In this document: in pieces, positions 18,756 to 27,218 of the stretch | How positions within the stretch are numbered: position 1 is the stretch's first letter | Layout: each line of letters opens with the position of its first letter | NCBI GenBank assembly: GCA_018238155.1 | Contig: JABCTZ010000019.1 | Location: 30,832-94,831, forward strand | Direction of reading: 5' to 3' | From: Candidatus Heimdallarchaeota archaeon | Lineage (GTDB): Archaea > Asgardarchaeota > Heimdallarchaeia > JABLTI01 | DNA length: 64,000 nucleotides | Position numbers and translations under genes: made by a program | Notes under the pieces: model-generated | What the model saw: only the letters and a program-made list of their open reading frames with translations | Database searches by the model: none | Told to the model about the DNA's origin: nothing

Positions 18756-19104
18756 ATCAAATTACACCTCAACAACTGTATGTTTTCTATAGAGAATCTC
18801 TTGGTATTAAATAAGTCATTATTTTAACTCTAAAATCTTTTTGCTTGGTATTAATTAACTAATACTATGTAACTTTCCTCTAAATAACTTAAGTATTTCT
18901 AAGATGGATGAGAGGAAAAAACATCAATCTTTTTTATAAAATTAGCGTGGAAAAAATAAATAATACTAAAAGGGGAAATATAGTAGAAACAGAGAATTTA
19001 TTTATCATTAAACTCTTAAATAATCACTAGAGAAATTTTAGACTTATTTCCCGAATTAATATTTATTTAAAGTCTGCATAATTTCATTTAGTGAGGAAAA
19101 ATCG
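18756..19104. promoter_or_regulatory. Divergent regulatory gap between pilin-like operon and tadC, with a direct repeat
   Basis: No gene is visible in these 349 AT-rich bases. CTTGGTATTAA occurs twice on the plus strand, at 18800-18810 and 18844-18854. The repeats are 44 nt apart, about four helical turns, and lie 45-100 nt upstream of the pilin-like operon start, so they may be an operator. ATTTATTTAA at 19061-19070 is a TATA-like box for the tadC-like gene. Confidence 0.4.
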
Positions 19105-19998
19105 ATGCCAAAAGTTACGCAAAAAACCCAGAATCTCATTTGGGGAATATCGGTTAGTGTTGGAGTGCTAATGGCTACATTAGCTGCTCTTGTTTGGTTT
19201 GAAATATTTAATTCTGGTCCAATTACTGCAAGTGACTTTATAGCATTTGCAATACTATTTACAATAACACCTCCATCAATTGCTGTATATATTGATGAAA
19301 TTTGGAGAAGTGGAATTGATTCAAATTTACCCAATCTTCTCAGAGATATAGCTGATGCTCAAAGAACAGGATTATCTCTTCCAAGAGCAGTCACAGAATC
19401 CTCTAAGAGAAATTATGGTCCTCTTACTCCAGAGCTTAAAAAAATGGCTGCAAAAATCTCCTGGGGCATTCCTTTTGATCAAGCTATGCGCTCTTTCACT
19501 GATGTTGCAGATACCGAACTAAATAATAGATCATCAATTCTGATACTGGAAGCTCAGCGGTCTGGTGGAGTTATTGAAGATATTTTTGAATCTGCACAAA
19601 AACATGTTGAAGATATATTAGGACTAAGAAAAGAACGTCTCGGTCAAATGAGACCATATATTTGGATAATTTATGCTGCATTCATTATTTTCCTTCTGGT
19701 AATCGTAGTTCTGTTTCAGACATTCTTCTACCCAATGGCTTTAATGTATGAAAATTTCCAAGATAGTGGACTTGGAGGAGTACAAATGGGTCTACCACCA
19801 ACAGTACTTGAATCATATAAAACACTCTTCTTGCACATGACTATGATTGAGGGTCTTTTCAGTGGTTTAGTAGCTGGAAAAATGGGTGAAGGAAAAGCAA
19901 AAGCTGGTTTGAAGCATTCTACAATAATGGTTCTTATTGGTTGGATTACTTATAAATTGACAATTGAATTACAAATCATTGTTATCCCTATAGGTTGA
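19105..19998 (+). CDS. TadC/GspF-type pilus inner-membrane platform protein
   Basis: The central block LPNLLRDIADAQRTGLSLPRA with the following MAAKISWGIPFDQAMRSF is the type II/IV secretion F-domain found in TadC, GspF and archaeal FlaJ/ArlJ. Two helices precede the F domain and two or three follow it, ending in VAGKMGEGKAKAGLKHS, also typical of FlaJ/TadC. At 297 residues it has one F-domain, so it is the half-size TadC type. The family anchors the assembly ATPase and pulls pilin subunits out of the membrane. The three pilin-like proteins encoded divergently are its likely clients. No cognate ATPase gene lies in this window. Confidence 0.8.
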   Translation: MPKVTQKTQNLIWGISVSVGVLMATLAALVWFEIFNSGPITASDFIAFAILFTITPPSIAVYIDEIWRSGIDSNLPNLLRDIADAQRTGLSLPRAVTESSKRNYGPLTPELKKMAAKISWGIPFDQAMRSFTDVADTELNNRSSILILEAQRSGGVIEDIFESAQKHVEDILGLRKERLGQMRPYIWIIYAAFIIFLLVIVVLFQTFFYPMALMYENFQDSGLGGVQMGLPPTVLESYKTLFLHMTMIEGLFSGLVAGKMGEGKAKAGLKHSTIMVLIGWITYKLTIELQIIVIPIG

Positions 19999-20011
19999 AA
20001 AGGTGAAATAT

Positions 20012-20425
20012 TTGGCAAAAATAGACCAAGAAATAAATGAAATTAAGAAATCAGTTGCAAAATTAGATGATAAGATAGGTAAATTGCAATTCTTTCTTGT
20101 GCAGATAATGAATAAACTAAATGAAGCTGCTGAATCTTCTGATGGTGGCAGTGTTGCAGCTGCTACTCAGGGAGCTGTTACAGTTGATATAACTCCCCTT
20201 GAAGATAGATTGGAACAATTATCAAAAGTAATGGTATCAAAGGCAGATTTAGTTCCTATTCAACAAGAGTTGGTAAAAATTCGCGATGAACGCATGAAGG
20301 AAGCTGAAGAAACAATTGATAATGTTACTGTATTATTAGAAAAAGGTTTGTCGTTAACGGAACTTGCTGCATCTCTTAAAGAAATTGAATCTCATCTCCA
20401 AGAAATTGTTGCACCACCAAAATAA
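20012..20425 (+). CDS. Small coiled-coil protein of the pilus-like locus
   Basis: The product is about 137 residues, hydrophilic and mostly helical. Heptad-rich segments (IDQEINEIKKSVAKLDDKIG near the start and ETIDNVTVLLEKGLSLTELA later) flank a Gly/Ala/Ser-rich linker. There is no membrane helix. TTG 20012 is preferred because GGTGA (20002-20006) is 5 nt upstream; GTG 20003 would start inside that site. It follows the tadC-like gene by 13 nt and is probably cotranscribed, so an accessory role at the pilus base is possible. I do not recognise the family. Confidence 0.6.
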   Translation: MAKIDQEINEIKKSVAKLDDKIGKLQFFLVQIMNKLNEAAESSDGGSVAAATQGAVTVDITPLEDRLEQLSKVMVSKADLVPIQQELVKIRDERMKEAEETIDNVTVLLEKGLSLTELAASLKEIESHLQEIVAPPK

Positions 20426-20428
20426 TTT

Positions 20429-20465
20429 ACCGAGTGTATTACTTCTCGGTTTCTTCTTCTTTTTA
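20429..20465 (+). terminator. Hairpin terminator after the tadC-like operon
   Basis: ACCGAG (20429-20434) pairs perfectly with CTCGGT (20445-20450) across a 10-nt loop, followed by a T-rich tract. Confidence 0.55.
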
Positions 20466-20523
20466 GTAGACTTTATTAACTATTGATTCTTCCTTTGGAA
20501 TATAAAGAGTGAGCTGTTGATAA

Positions 20524-20799
20524 ATGAAAAGTGCAAGCCTAAGAGCAGAAAAGGGTGTTATAGAAGTAGAATTGGTTGTTGAAAAGAACACAATCATAGA
20601 ACTAAAAATAACCGGTGATTTCTTCATTTACCCTGAGGAAGCTATTGAAGATATTGAACAAACAATAATTGGTTGCTCTTCAAATGAAAAAGACATTAAA
20701 GCATGTTTAACTCAATTATATAAACAGAAATCGATTTCCACACCAGGAATCACAATAGATGATTGGGTTAAAGTGCTTATGATAGCAATTAACAAATAA
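20524..20799 (+). CDS. Lipoate-protein ligase C-terminal-domain protein (LplB-like)
   Basis: The 91-residue product matches the stand-alone C-terminal domain of archaeal lipoate-protein ligase: KGVIEVELVVEKNTI, then the conserved ITGDFFIYPEEAIEDIE block and a short helical end. In archaea with split ligases, LplA transfers lipoate and this accessory domain (LplB) is needed for activity on E2 or GcvH. No lplA catalytic gene lies nearby, so either it is elsewhere or this domain works with another enzyme. It is followed after about 37 nt by the beta-grasp protein gene. Confidence 0.7.
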   Translation: MKSASLRAEKGVIEVELVVEKNTIIELKITGDFFIYPEEAIEDIEQTIIGCSSNEKDIKACLTQLYKQKSISTPGITIDDWVKVLMIAINK

Positions 20800-20836
20800 T
20801 CTAACAAAAAAAAATAATTTATCTCGAGGGAATGAT

Positions 20837-21109
20837 TTGAAAGTAAAATTCATTTTCAAAGGTTCGGTGTTTGAACAGAAAGAACCGATAGAATTAGATT
20901 TAGTTGAAAATTCAACTATTCTTGAAGCTCTAAATCTTGTAAGTGAAAAAAAACCAAAATTACATTCTTTACTCTTTAAAGACGGACAACTACGAAGTGA
21001 TATATTGGTAATTGTGGATAAAACTGATGTCCTTTCAATGGGTTTGTTAGACTTTCAGCTTTCAAATAATCAAGAAATAGTTATTCTTCCTTTGGCTCAC
21101 GGTGGATGA
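20837..21109 (+). CDS. Ubiquitin-like beta-grasp protein (MoaD/ThiS/Urm1-like) ending in Gly-Gly
   Basis: The protein has 90 residues, a beta-grasp sequence pattern, and ends in EIVILPLAHGG with Gly-Gly as the last residues, ready for adenylation by an E1/MoeB-like enzyme without trimming. Such proteins act as sulfur carriers for molybdopterin, thiamine or tRNA thiolation, or as protein modifiers (SAMP, Urm1). The LAHGG end is close to the LHGG end of Urm1. Translation starts at TTG 20837 with GAGGG 8 nt upstream. Its stop overlaps the start of the EF-2 paralogue (ATGA), so the two are translationally coupled. Which process it serves is not determined here. Confidence 0.75.
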   Translation: MKVKFIFKGSVFEQKEPIELDLVENSTILEALNLVSEKKPKLHSLLFKDGQLRSDILVIVDKTDVLSMGLLDFQLSNNQEIVILPLAHGG

Positions 21110-23214
21110 ATATCCACATAACAAAAAAAGTATCTGGATTTGACAACTTGCATCAAGTAGAAAAAATTGCTCTATTAATGGAGAATCAAAAAAATATTCG
21201 TAACGTTGTTTTAGTTGCTCATATCGACCACGGGAAAACAACACTATCTGATTCCCTATTAGCCTCTGGTGGTATTTTAGCTCCTTCAACAGCAGGTGAA
21301 GCTCGAGCACTTGATTTTCTCCCTGAAGAGCAAAGGCGTGGAATTACCATGAAAACAGCAAATATATCTTTAATTTTCAAGCAAGCAAATGAAGATTATT
21401 TAGTCAATCTCATTGATAGTCCTGGTCATGTTGATTTCTCCGGGAAGGTAGCTCGTGCGCTGCGCATTGCTGATGGTGCAATAGTGGTAATTGATGCAGT
21501 AGAACAAGTTATGGCTCAAACTGAAACCGTTATTCGTCAATGTATTGCTGAAGGAGTAAAACCAATTCTTTTTATCAATAAAATAGACCGGCTTATCAAA
21601 GAATTAAAATTATCTGCACAACAGATAGCCGAGAGAATTGAGATAATTTACAATAATTTCAATTCACTTGTGAGTAAATTTTCCAAGGAGAAAATTTTGC
21701 CAAAGTGGCGTAGTTCTACTAGAGATGGTAGTGTGGTCTTTGGCTCTGCTTTGCATCGTTGGGCTATTTCTTTACCAATTGTAAAGGAAACTGATATCAC
21801 CTTTGAAAAAATAATTGACCTTTACAATAAAAAAGAAGAAACGATATTGCAAGAACTCTTGCCTATTGAGAAACCACTAATTGAAATGATTATTGATCAT
21901 TTGCCAAATCCAATTGAAGCTCAAAAATACCGTATACAGAAGATTTGGCGTGGTGATTTAAGTTCAAACGTTGGGAAAGCAATGGTGGGATGTAAAGCTT
22001 CCGGAGAGGAGGATATTCCTTTAGTATTCTGCACAACAAAAACGTTGCGAGATCAACATGCAGGTTCACTAGTTCTAGGAAGAATATTCTCTGGTGTGTT
22101 AACTGAAAAAACTGAAGTATTTTTAGTTAATTCAAATACAAAAGTGAAAATTCAAAATGCTTATGTTTTTATGGGTTCTGATAAAAAAAGGATTAATAAT
22201 ATTCCTGCAGGAAACACTGTTGCAGTTTCTGGTTTAGGCACAGTTCACCCAGGAGAAACAATCGCCAATATTTCATCAAAAGAACTTGTACCATTTGAGG
22301 ATATAGAATATCTAGCAAATCCTGTAGTTACTATTGCCTTAGAACCAAAAATGTTGAGAGATTTACCTGTTCTAAAAAGAGCTCTTGAACGTTTTGATCT
22401 TGAAGATCCAAATCTAATTGTCACGATAGATGAAAAATCAGGTGAAATTCTATTACTCGGATTAGGTGAACTTCATCTCGAGACCGTTGTGACAGATTTG
22501 TCTGAAGAGATAGCTTGTACAGTCTCTCCACCAATTGTAATCATTGCTGAGAGAATCAAGGCTTCCAGCAAAAAAATCGTTTCTGAAATGTTTGGCTCAA
22601 AAGTAAGTTTGTATGTGCACCCTATTAACAAAACACAAAAAACAATGACTGAGGAAAAAGAACAGCAAAATTCTGCCGATGAACAAATATTTGTGGAGAA
22701 GTTCAAGCAATATAATAACGAATTAATTATACCTCAAAAGTTGATTTCAAAATTATCTTCTGAAGCAAAAGCAAATATTATCACTGGAGTCAAAGATGCA
22801 CTGCATACTGGTCCTATTTCTTCAAAACATGTGTTTGGTGTTCGAGTAATAATTCATGATTTTATCACAGAGAGCGGAGAAAAATATGAACACACAGTGC
22901 CATTGTTACGAAATGCTGTCTGGGAAGCATTAAGAGATGGTAAAATAACTCCTCAAGAACCAGTTTATAGAATACAAATTACTACTCCAACAACTTATCT
23001 TGGAAAAATTACCTCAATATTAGGGAAACGTAGAGGAAGTATTGTTGATGTACGCACTGATCAGGATTTACTAATTATAACAGGTGATTTGCCTGTAGCT
23101 GAATCATTTCACATTGATCATGATTTAAGATCCGACACAGAAGGAAGAGCATTTTGGCAAATGACCTTTGATAGATACGAGCCGATACCAAAAAAAAACG
23201 TTGAAAATTTCTGA
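21106..23214 (+). CDS. EF-2 paralogue lacking the diphthamide histidine
   Basis: This is a translational GTPase of the EF-2/EF-G family with intact G motifs: AHIDHGKT (38-45), RGIT (78-81), DSPGH (104-108) and NKID (158-161). Domains II to V follow. In normal archaeal EF-2, domain IV contains a loop of the type LHEDAVHRGPAQ whose second histidine becomes diphthamide. Here the aligned stretch (about residues 584-603) reads ITESGEKYEHTVPLLRN; the histidine is replaced and the surrounding motif is gone. The C-terminus (YEPIPKKNVENF) is also shorter than usual. Two EF-2 copies, one without the diphthamide motif, have been described in Asgard archaea, and this fits the divergent copy. The start overlaps the beta-grasp gene by 4 nt. 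Confidence 0.85.
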   Translation: MNIHITKKVSGFDNLHQVEKIALLMENQKNIRNVVLVAHIDHGKTTLSDSLLASGGILAPSTAGEARALDFLPEEQRRGITMKTANISLIFKQANEDYLVNLIDSPGHVDFSGKVARALRIADGAIVVIDAVEQVMAQTETVIRQCIAEGVKPILFINKIDRLIKELKLSAQQIAERIEIIYNNFNSLVSKFSKEKILPKWRSSTRDGSVVFGSALHRWAISLPIVKETDITFEKIIDLYNKKEETILQELLPIEKPLIEMIIDHLPNPIEAQKYRIQKIWRGDLSSNVGKAMVGCKASGEEDIPLVFCTTKTLRDQHAGSLVLGRIFSGVLTEKTEVFLVNSNTKVKIQNAYVFMGSDKKRINNIPAGNTVAVSGLGTVHPGETIANISSKELVPFEDIEYLANPVVTIALEPKMLRDLPVLKRALERFDLEDPNLIVTIDEKSGEILLLGLGELHLETVVTDLSEEIACTVSPPIVIIAERIKASSKKIVSEMFGSKVSLYVHPINKTQKTMTEEKEQQNSADEQIFVEKFKQYNNELIIPQKLISKLSSEAKANIITGVKDALHTGPISSKHVFGVRVIIHDFITESGEKYEHTVPLLRNAVWEALRDGKITPQEPVYRIQITTPTTYLGKITSILGKRRGSIVDVRTDQDLLIITGDLPVAESFHIDHDLRSDTEGRAFWQMTFDRYEPIPKKNVENF

Positions 23215-23245
23215 ACAATAAATCATTAACTAATAATTGACTATC

Positions 23246-23254
23246 TTTTTAAAT
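23246..23254 (+). promoter_or_regulatory. TATA-like element for the helical-repeat gene
   Basis: TTTTTAAAT lies about 80 nt before the GTG at 23325 in the gap after the EF-2 paralogue. Confidence 0.35.
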
Positions 23255-23324
23255 CGAATTCAAACAAGTTAAATTAGAATCGAAAATTATTTTCTGTATC
23301 ATTTGAACTTAGGTGAACAATAAG

Positions 23325-23969
23325 GTGCAAAATGAAGATGATTTAGGAAAAACAGTGGATCTTGAGGATAATTTAGCTCGTATGATTCTAATAGAACAAG
23401 CTGTTGATGCTGCATATGAAATTAAAGACAAAGTAGCAAGAAGTTATGCTTTCTGTGATTGTATTATTGGAATTATTGAATATGCTCGAGAGATAAACAA
23501 AGAAGATACCTTAGAAAAAATACCTGCTCTTTTTACTGAAATAACTAATAAAGGTGCATATGTTCGAGCACAGAGTTTCTATGCAATTGCTTTAGCTTCT
23601 TTCGGACATGAAGATGAGGCAGAAAATGTTCTCTTGGAATCAATCAAAAATTCTATCAAAATAAAAGACGACTTTGATAGAAGAGATGCAATACTTGATA
23701 TCACGACGGCTGCTGGCGATATGTCATTTCTCTTAGATAAAAACGAATTAATAACTACAGCATTGAATCTCGCTGAGAATTTAACTAAGGCGCAAATGGC
23801 CTATCTTTATGGGTATTTGTCTGTAATTCTATCTGGTGAAGAAAGCACTTCATTAATTAGTAAAGCCGTGGATATTGCAAATAGTATCCGTGATCCAATA
23901 GCTAGATCTAAAGTTTATTTGGAATTGTCAAGTCTCTCAACAAATCTTGACAGAACATTTGAAGAGTAG
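23325..23969 (+). CDS. Helical-repeat (TPR-like) protein of unknown function
   Basis: The product is about 214 residues, acidic and all helical. Successive 35-40-residue helix pairs (KDKVARSYAFCDCIIGIIEYA, then AYVRAQSFYAIALASFG, then DDFDRRDAILDITTAAG, then DPIARSKVYLELSSLS) resemble TPR or HEAT-like units. It has no signal, membrane helix or catalytic motif. GTG 23325 is chosen because AGGTGA (23311-23316) lies 8 nt upstream; GTG 23313 falls inside it. A scaffold or adaptor role is likely but unproven. It converges on the PHP gene with a 7-nt gap. Confidence 0.65.
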   Translation: MQNEDDLGKTVDLEDNLARMILIEQAVDAAYEIKDKVARSYAFCDCIIGIIEYAREINKEDTLEKIPALFTEITNKGAYVRAQSFYAIALASFGHEDEAENVLLESIKNSIKIKDDFDRRDAILDITTAAGDMSFLLDKNELITTALNLAENLTKAQMAYLYGYLSVILSGEESTSLISKAVDIANSIRDPIARSKVYLELSSLSTNLDRTFEE

Positions 23970-23976
23970 AACAATA

Positions 23977-24669
23977 TCAAAATCGTACTATTCTTCTTCC
24001 TGTTTTTGGAGTAAAAGCTATCGCGAAGGCATTTCGAATATCATAGAAATCAATCGGTTTAATTTTTGGAATAGTTTTATGTTTTCTAAGTGCTTCTAAG
24101 ATTTCCTCTTCAGTTCGCACACCATTAGTATCAACCAATGTATAACAAGTACCAATAGCTTTAGCAAAATGAGCATCAGACCCTCCCACTCTGCCAAAAC
24201 TTTTATGTCGAAAAGAAACTTCAGCCATATAGTTGGGAAAATTGAAAAAGATTTTTGCAAATCCATTATAGAACTCCATAGCATCAGCTTTAACAATGTA
24301 GGATTTCCATCCAATACTATTATGTGACATTAATGGATGAGGTATAATAGATACTCCTCCTAAATCGCGTATTATTTCGACTGTTTCTTCTGCGGAGCGG
24401 TCTCTTGGGATCTCTTGGTTAATTCCATATGCAACTAAATGACCATCAGCAGTATCAATTTCTACGCCTGCAAAGTAAACTTTCTTCTTATCTTTCTCTC
24501 TAAATTTATCAACAATTTTTTTAGCAAATCGAAAATCATTATGTGTAAGAATACCGACTCCATCTATGCTTCGAGCACGTAAAACATTTGGTATTTCCCA
24601 ATATTTAACTCGTTCATCAACATGGACGTGAAAATCAATTGAGAGGTTAACATTTTCATGTTTGGTCAT
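23977..24669 (-). CDS. PHP-domain metal-dependent phosphoesterase
   Basis: The sequence begins with the PHP metal-ligand motif SIDFHVHVDERVK and continues with ILTHNDF, AGVEIDT, IPHPLMSH and a late GGSDAHFAKAIG, the set of His/Asp/Glu ligands of PHP phosphoesterases. Relatives hydrolyse nucleotides, 3'-phosphoadenosine phosphates or other phosphoesters; the substrate here is unknown. Length is about 230 residues. The ATG at 24669 is chosen because the motif starts ten residues later; the in-frame TTG at 24729 adds a 20-residue tail with no support. Confidence 0.8.
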   Translation of the reverse strand: MTKHENVNLSIDFHVHVDERVKYWEIPNVLRARSIDGVGILTHNDFRFAKKIVDKFREKDKKKVYFAGVEIDTADGHLVAYGINQEIPRDRSAEETVEIIRDLGGVSIIPHPLMSHNSIGWKSYIVKADAMEFYNGFAKIFFNFPNYMAEVSFRHKSFGRVGGSDAHFAKAIGTCYTLVDTNGVRTEEEILEALRKHKTIPKIKPIDFYDIRNAFAIAFTPKTGRRIVRF

Positions 24670-24782
24670 AGTAGATATTACTTTGATAATTGCCTTTTGA
24701 AACTTTTTACACAAACCGACAATTCTCAAATAGTAGGGAAACGCTTTTCAGTAAACAAGTTCTCTGTTGTACTATCAGTTTA

Positions 24783-24998
24783 ATGAGTGTAATAAAAATG
24801 GTCATTAAAGTCGTAGAAATAATTGGCTCTTCCGATAAAAGTTGGGAAGATGCTGCAAGAAATGCTGTTGAAGATGCCTCTAAATCTCTTCGTGGGGTTA
24901 CAGGTGTAGATGTTGTTAATTTTACTGCTACTGTGAAAAATGGTAAAATTGTGAAATACAAAGCTTGCTGTAAACTAGCTTTTTCAGTTGAAGACTAG
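24783..24998 (+). CDS. Dodecin (flavin-binding storage protein)
   Basis: The 71-residue product (66 if ATG 24798 is used) matches dodecin: VIKVVEIIGSSDKSWEDAARNAVEDA contains the conserved Trp that stacks on flavin, and RGVTGVDVVNFTATVKNGKI completes the small beta-sheet. Dodecins form hollow dodecamers that bind riboflavin, FMN or related flavins and buffer free flavin. The gene diverges from the PHP gene and ends in a clear hairpin terminator, so it is probably a single-gene unit. Confidence 0.85.
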   Translation: MSVIKMVIKVVEIIGSSDKSWEDAARNAVEDASKSLRGVTGVDVVNFTATVKNGKIVKYKACCKLAFSVED

Positions 24999-25030
24999 TT
25001 AGCTAGTTAGATTAAAGTACAGAAAGTCTT

Positions 25031-25058
25031 GAAGGGATAAATCCCTTCTTGTCTATTT
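25031..25058 (+). terminator. Terminator after dodecin
   Basis: GAAGGGAT (25031-25038) and ATCCCTTC (25041-25048) form a perfect stem with a tiny loop, followed by TTGTCTATTTTTT. Confidence 0.6.
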
Positions 25059-25148
25059 TTTCCAAAATATTTGGAAATACTTTAAGTTATCTCTCTACTG
25101 ATAATTTTAAAGCAGGTAATAAACAGAAAATTTGGATGCAATTTTATT

Positions 25149-27119
25149 ATGAGTAAATTTGTTTTAGCTGAGGGTCTCATACCAATGGGTGATCAACCAA
25201 GAGCTATAAAGGCTCTCGTTGATGGATTAAATAAGGGATTACGATACCAAATTTTAGAAGGTGTAACAGGTTCTGGAAAAACCTTCTCAGTTGCAAATAT
25301 TATAGAACAGATTCAGAAACCGACTCTCGTTCTCTCTCCAAACAAGACATTAGCTGCACAATTATGCTCAGATTTCAGACGTTATTTCCCTGATAATGCA
25401 GTTGAGTATTTTGTGTCTTACTATGATTATTATCAACCTGAAGCATATGTTCCAAGATCAGATTCTTACATTGCAAAAGAGACTTCGATAAACGAAGAAA
25501 TCGAAAAAATGAGACATTCAACTACTCATTCCCTTGCCACACGGAATGATGTTATTGTTGTTGCAAGTGTGTCAGCAATTTACGGTTTAGGCGCACCACG
25601 ATCGTACAGAACAAAGCTTTCACTTGTGAAGGGAATGAAAATAAAGCGTCAAGAATTTCTCCGAAGACTTGTTGTTCTTCAATTTGAACGAAATGATTTT
25701 GAAATCAAACGAGGTACTTTTCGAGCTAAAGGCGATACCATCGAAATTTTTCCACCACACTCAGATAAGAGCACTATCCGAATAGAGATGTTTGGTGATG
25801 AAATTGAAAAAATAACTGAAAATGAGTTTCCTACAGGCAATAAAATTCAAGAAATCGAATCCTATGAAGTATATCCTGCTTCTCATTTTATGACAGAAGA
25901 TGAATCACTAGAAAAACATGCAGTAAGAATTGAAGAAGAGCTTGAAAAACGCATCAAATACTTTAAAGAAAATGATCTCCTTCTTGAGGCTCAAAGGATA
26001 GAAGAAAGAACAAGATATGATATTGAGATGCTTCGATCTGTTGGGTACTGCTCTGGAATCGAAAATTACTCGATGTATTTTGACGGAAGAAAAGTGGGGG
26101 AAAGACCCTTTGTATTACTAGATCATTTTCCTGATGATTTTTTAATGGTAATCGATGAATCTCATATAACTATACCTCAAACCAATGGAATGTACGGTGG
26201 AGATCGTTCCCGGAAAAAAACATTAATTGAATATGGTTTTCGTCTTCCAACTGCTCTGGAGAATCGCCCTCTCAAATTTAATGAATTTGAATCTTTCATG
26301 CGTAAAACTATTTTTACATCTGCAACACCAGGTCCGTTTGAACTAGAACACGCCGAATTAGTAGCAGAACAAATTATTCGTCCAACGGGATTAGTAGATC
26401 CCGAAATAATAATTAAACCAATTGAACATCAAATAGATGTGGTGCTTGATCAGATCAAATTAAGAACAGCAAAAAATGAACGAACATTAGTGACTACATT
26501 AACTAAAAGAATGGCTGAAGAATTATCAGAGTATCTTATTGAGAAAGGTATTAAAGCCCATTATATTCATTCTGAAGTTCACACAATTGATAGAGTAGCA
26601 ATTTTACGTGACCTCAGAAAGGGAAAATATGATGTACTTGTGGGAATAAATTTACTAAGAGAAGGACTTGATTTACCTGAAGTATCGTTAGTGATGATTT
26701 TAGATGCTGATAAAGAAGGCTTTCTCCGTTCCGTTCGTTCCCTTACACAGATAATTGGTCGTGCATCAAGGAATATTAATGGAAGGGTAATTCTTTTCGC
26801 TGACAAGATGACCAATTCAATAAAACGCACAGTTGAAGGTAATAATCGTAGAAGGCGTATTCAAATTGCTTACAATAGAAAACACAATATTACTCCTAAA
26901 ACAATTCAAAAATCACTAGAAAATATTACTGATAGTTTATTGAAAATTGAAACGATTTCAGCAAAGAAAGTTAAAGAATTGGCTCAAATGGAGGAGAGTG
27001 ATCTTGTTTTGGTCCTTATGGAATTGAAAGAACAAATGAGAGATGCAGCTCAAAAACTTGAATTTGAAAAAGCAGCAGAACTTCGTGATTTAATACGTGA
27101 AATTGAGGGCAATAATTAG
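25149..27119 (+). CDS. uvrB: UvrABC system protein B
   Basis: UvrB is the DNA-damage-verifying helicase of bacterial-type nucleotide excision repair. Walker A is GVTGSGKTFS, the damage-binding beta-hairpin shows YYDYYQPEAYVP, Walker B is VIDESHITIPQ, and helicase domain 2 contains GINLLREGLDLPE and QIIGRASRN. The C-terminal UVR domain (about residues 620-655), which contacts UvrC, is intact. Length 656 is normal. UvrABC is bacterial in origin and found in a minority of archaea, so an old horizontal transfer is likely. No uvrA or uvrC gene is in the window. Confidence 0.95.
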   Translation: MSKFVLAEGLIPMGDQPRAIKALVDGLNKGLRYQILEGVTGSGKTFSVANIIEQIQKPTLVLSPNKTLAAQLCSDFRRYFPDNAVEYFVSYYDYYQPEAYVPRSDSYIAKETSINEEIEKMRHSTTHSLATRNDVIVVASVSAIYGLGAPRSYRTKLSLVKGMKIKRQEFLRRLVVLQFERNDFEIKRGTFRAKGDTIEIFPPHSDKSTIRIEMFGDEIEKITENEFPTGNKIQEIESYEVYPASHFMTEDESLEKHAVRIEEELEKRIKYFKENDLLLEAQRIEERTRYDIEMLRSVGYCSGIENYSMYFDGRKVGERPFVLLDHFPDDFLMVIDESHITIPQTNGMYGGDRSRKKTLIEYGFRLPTALENRPLKFNEFESFMRKTIFTSATPGPFELEHAELVAEQIIRPTGLVDPEIIIKPIEHQIDVVLDQIKLRTAKNERTLVTTLTKRMAEELSEYLIEKGIKAHYIHSEVHTIDRVAILRDLRKGKYDVLVGINLLREGLDLPEVSLVMILDADKEGFLRSVRSLTQIIGRASRNINGRVILFADKMTNSIKRTVEGNNRRRRIQIAYNRKHNITPKTIQKSLENITDSLLKIETISAKKVKELAQMEESDLVLVLMELKEQMRDAAQKLEFEKAAELRDLIREIEGNN

Positions 27120-27218
27120 TTAAAAATCAATTAGTTGACCAATTGTTTAAAAAGTGATTTTTCTCAGTTAATATATTAACCTGTGATACTTCTACAGAAT
27201 TTGTGATGTGACTAAAAG

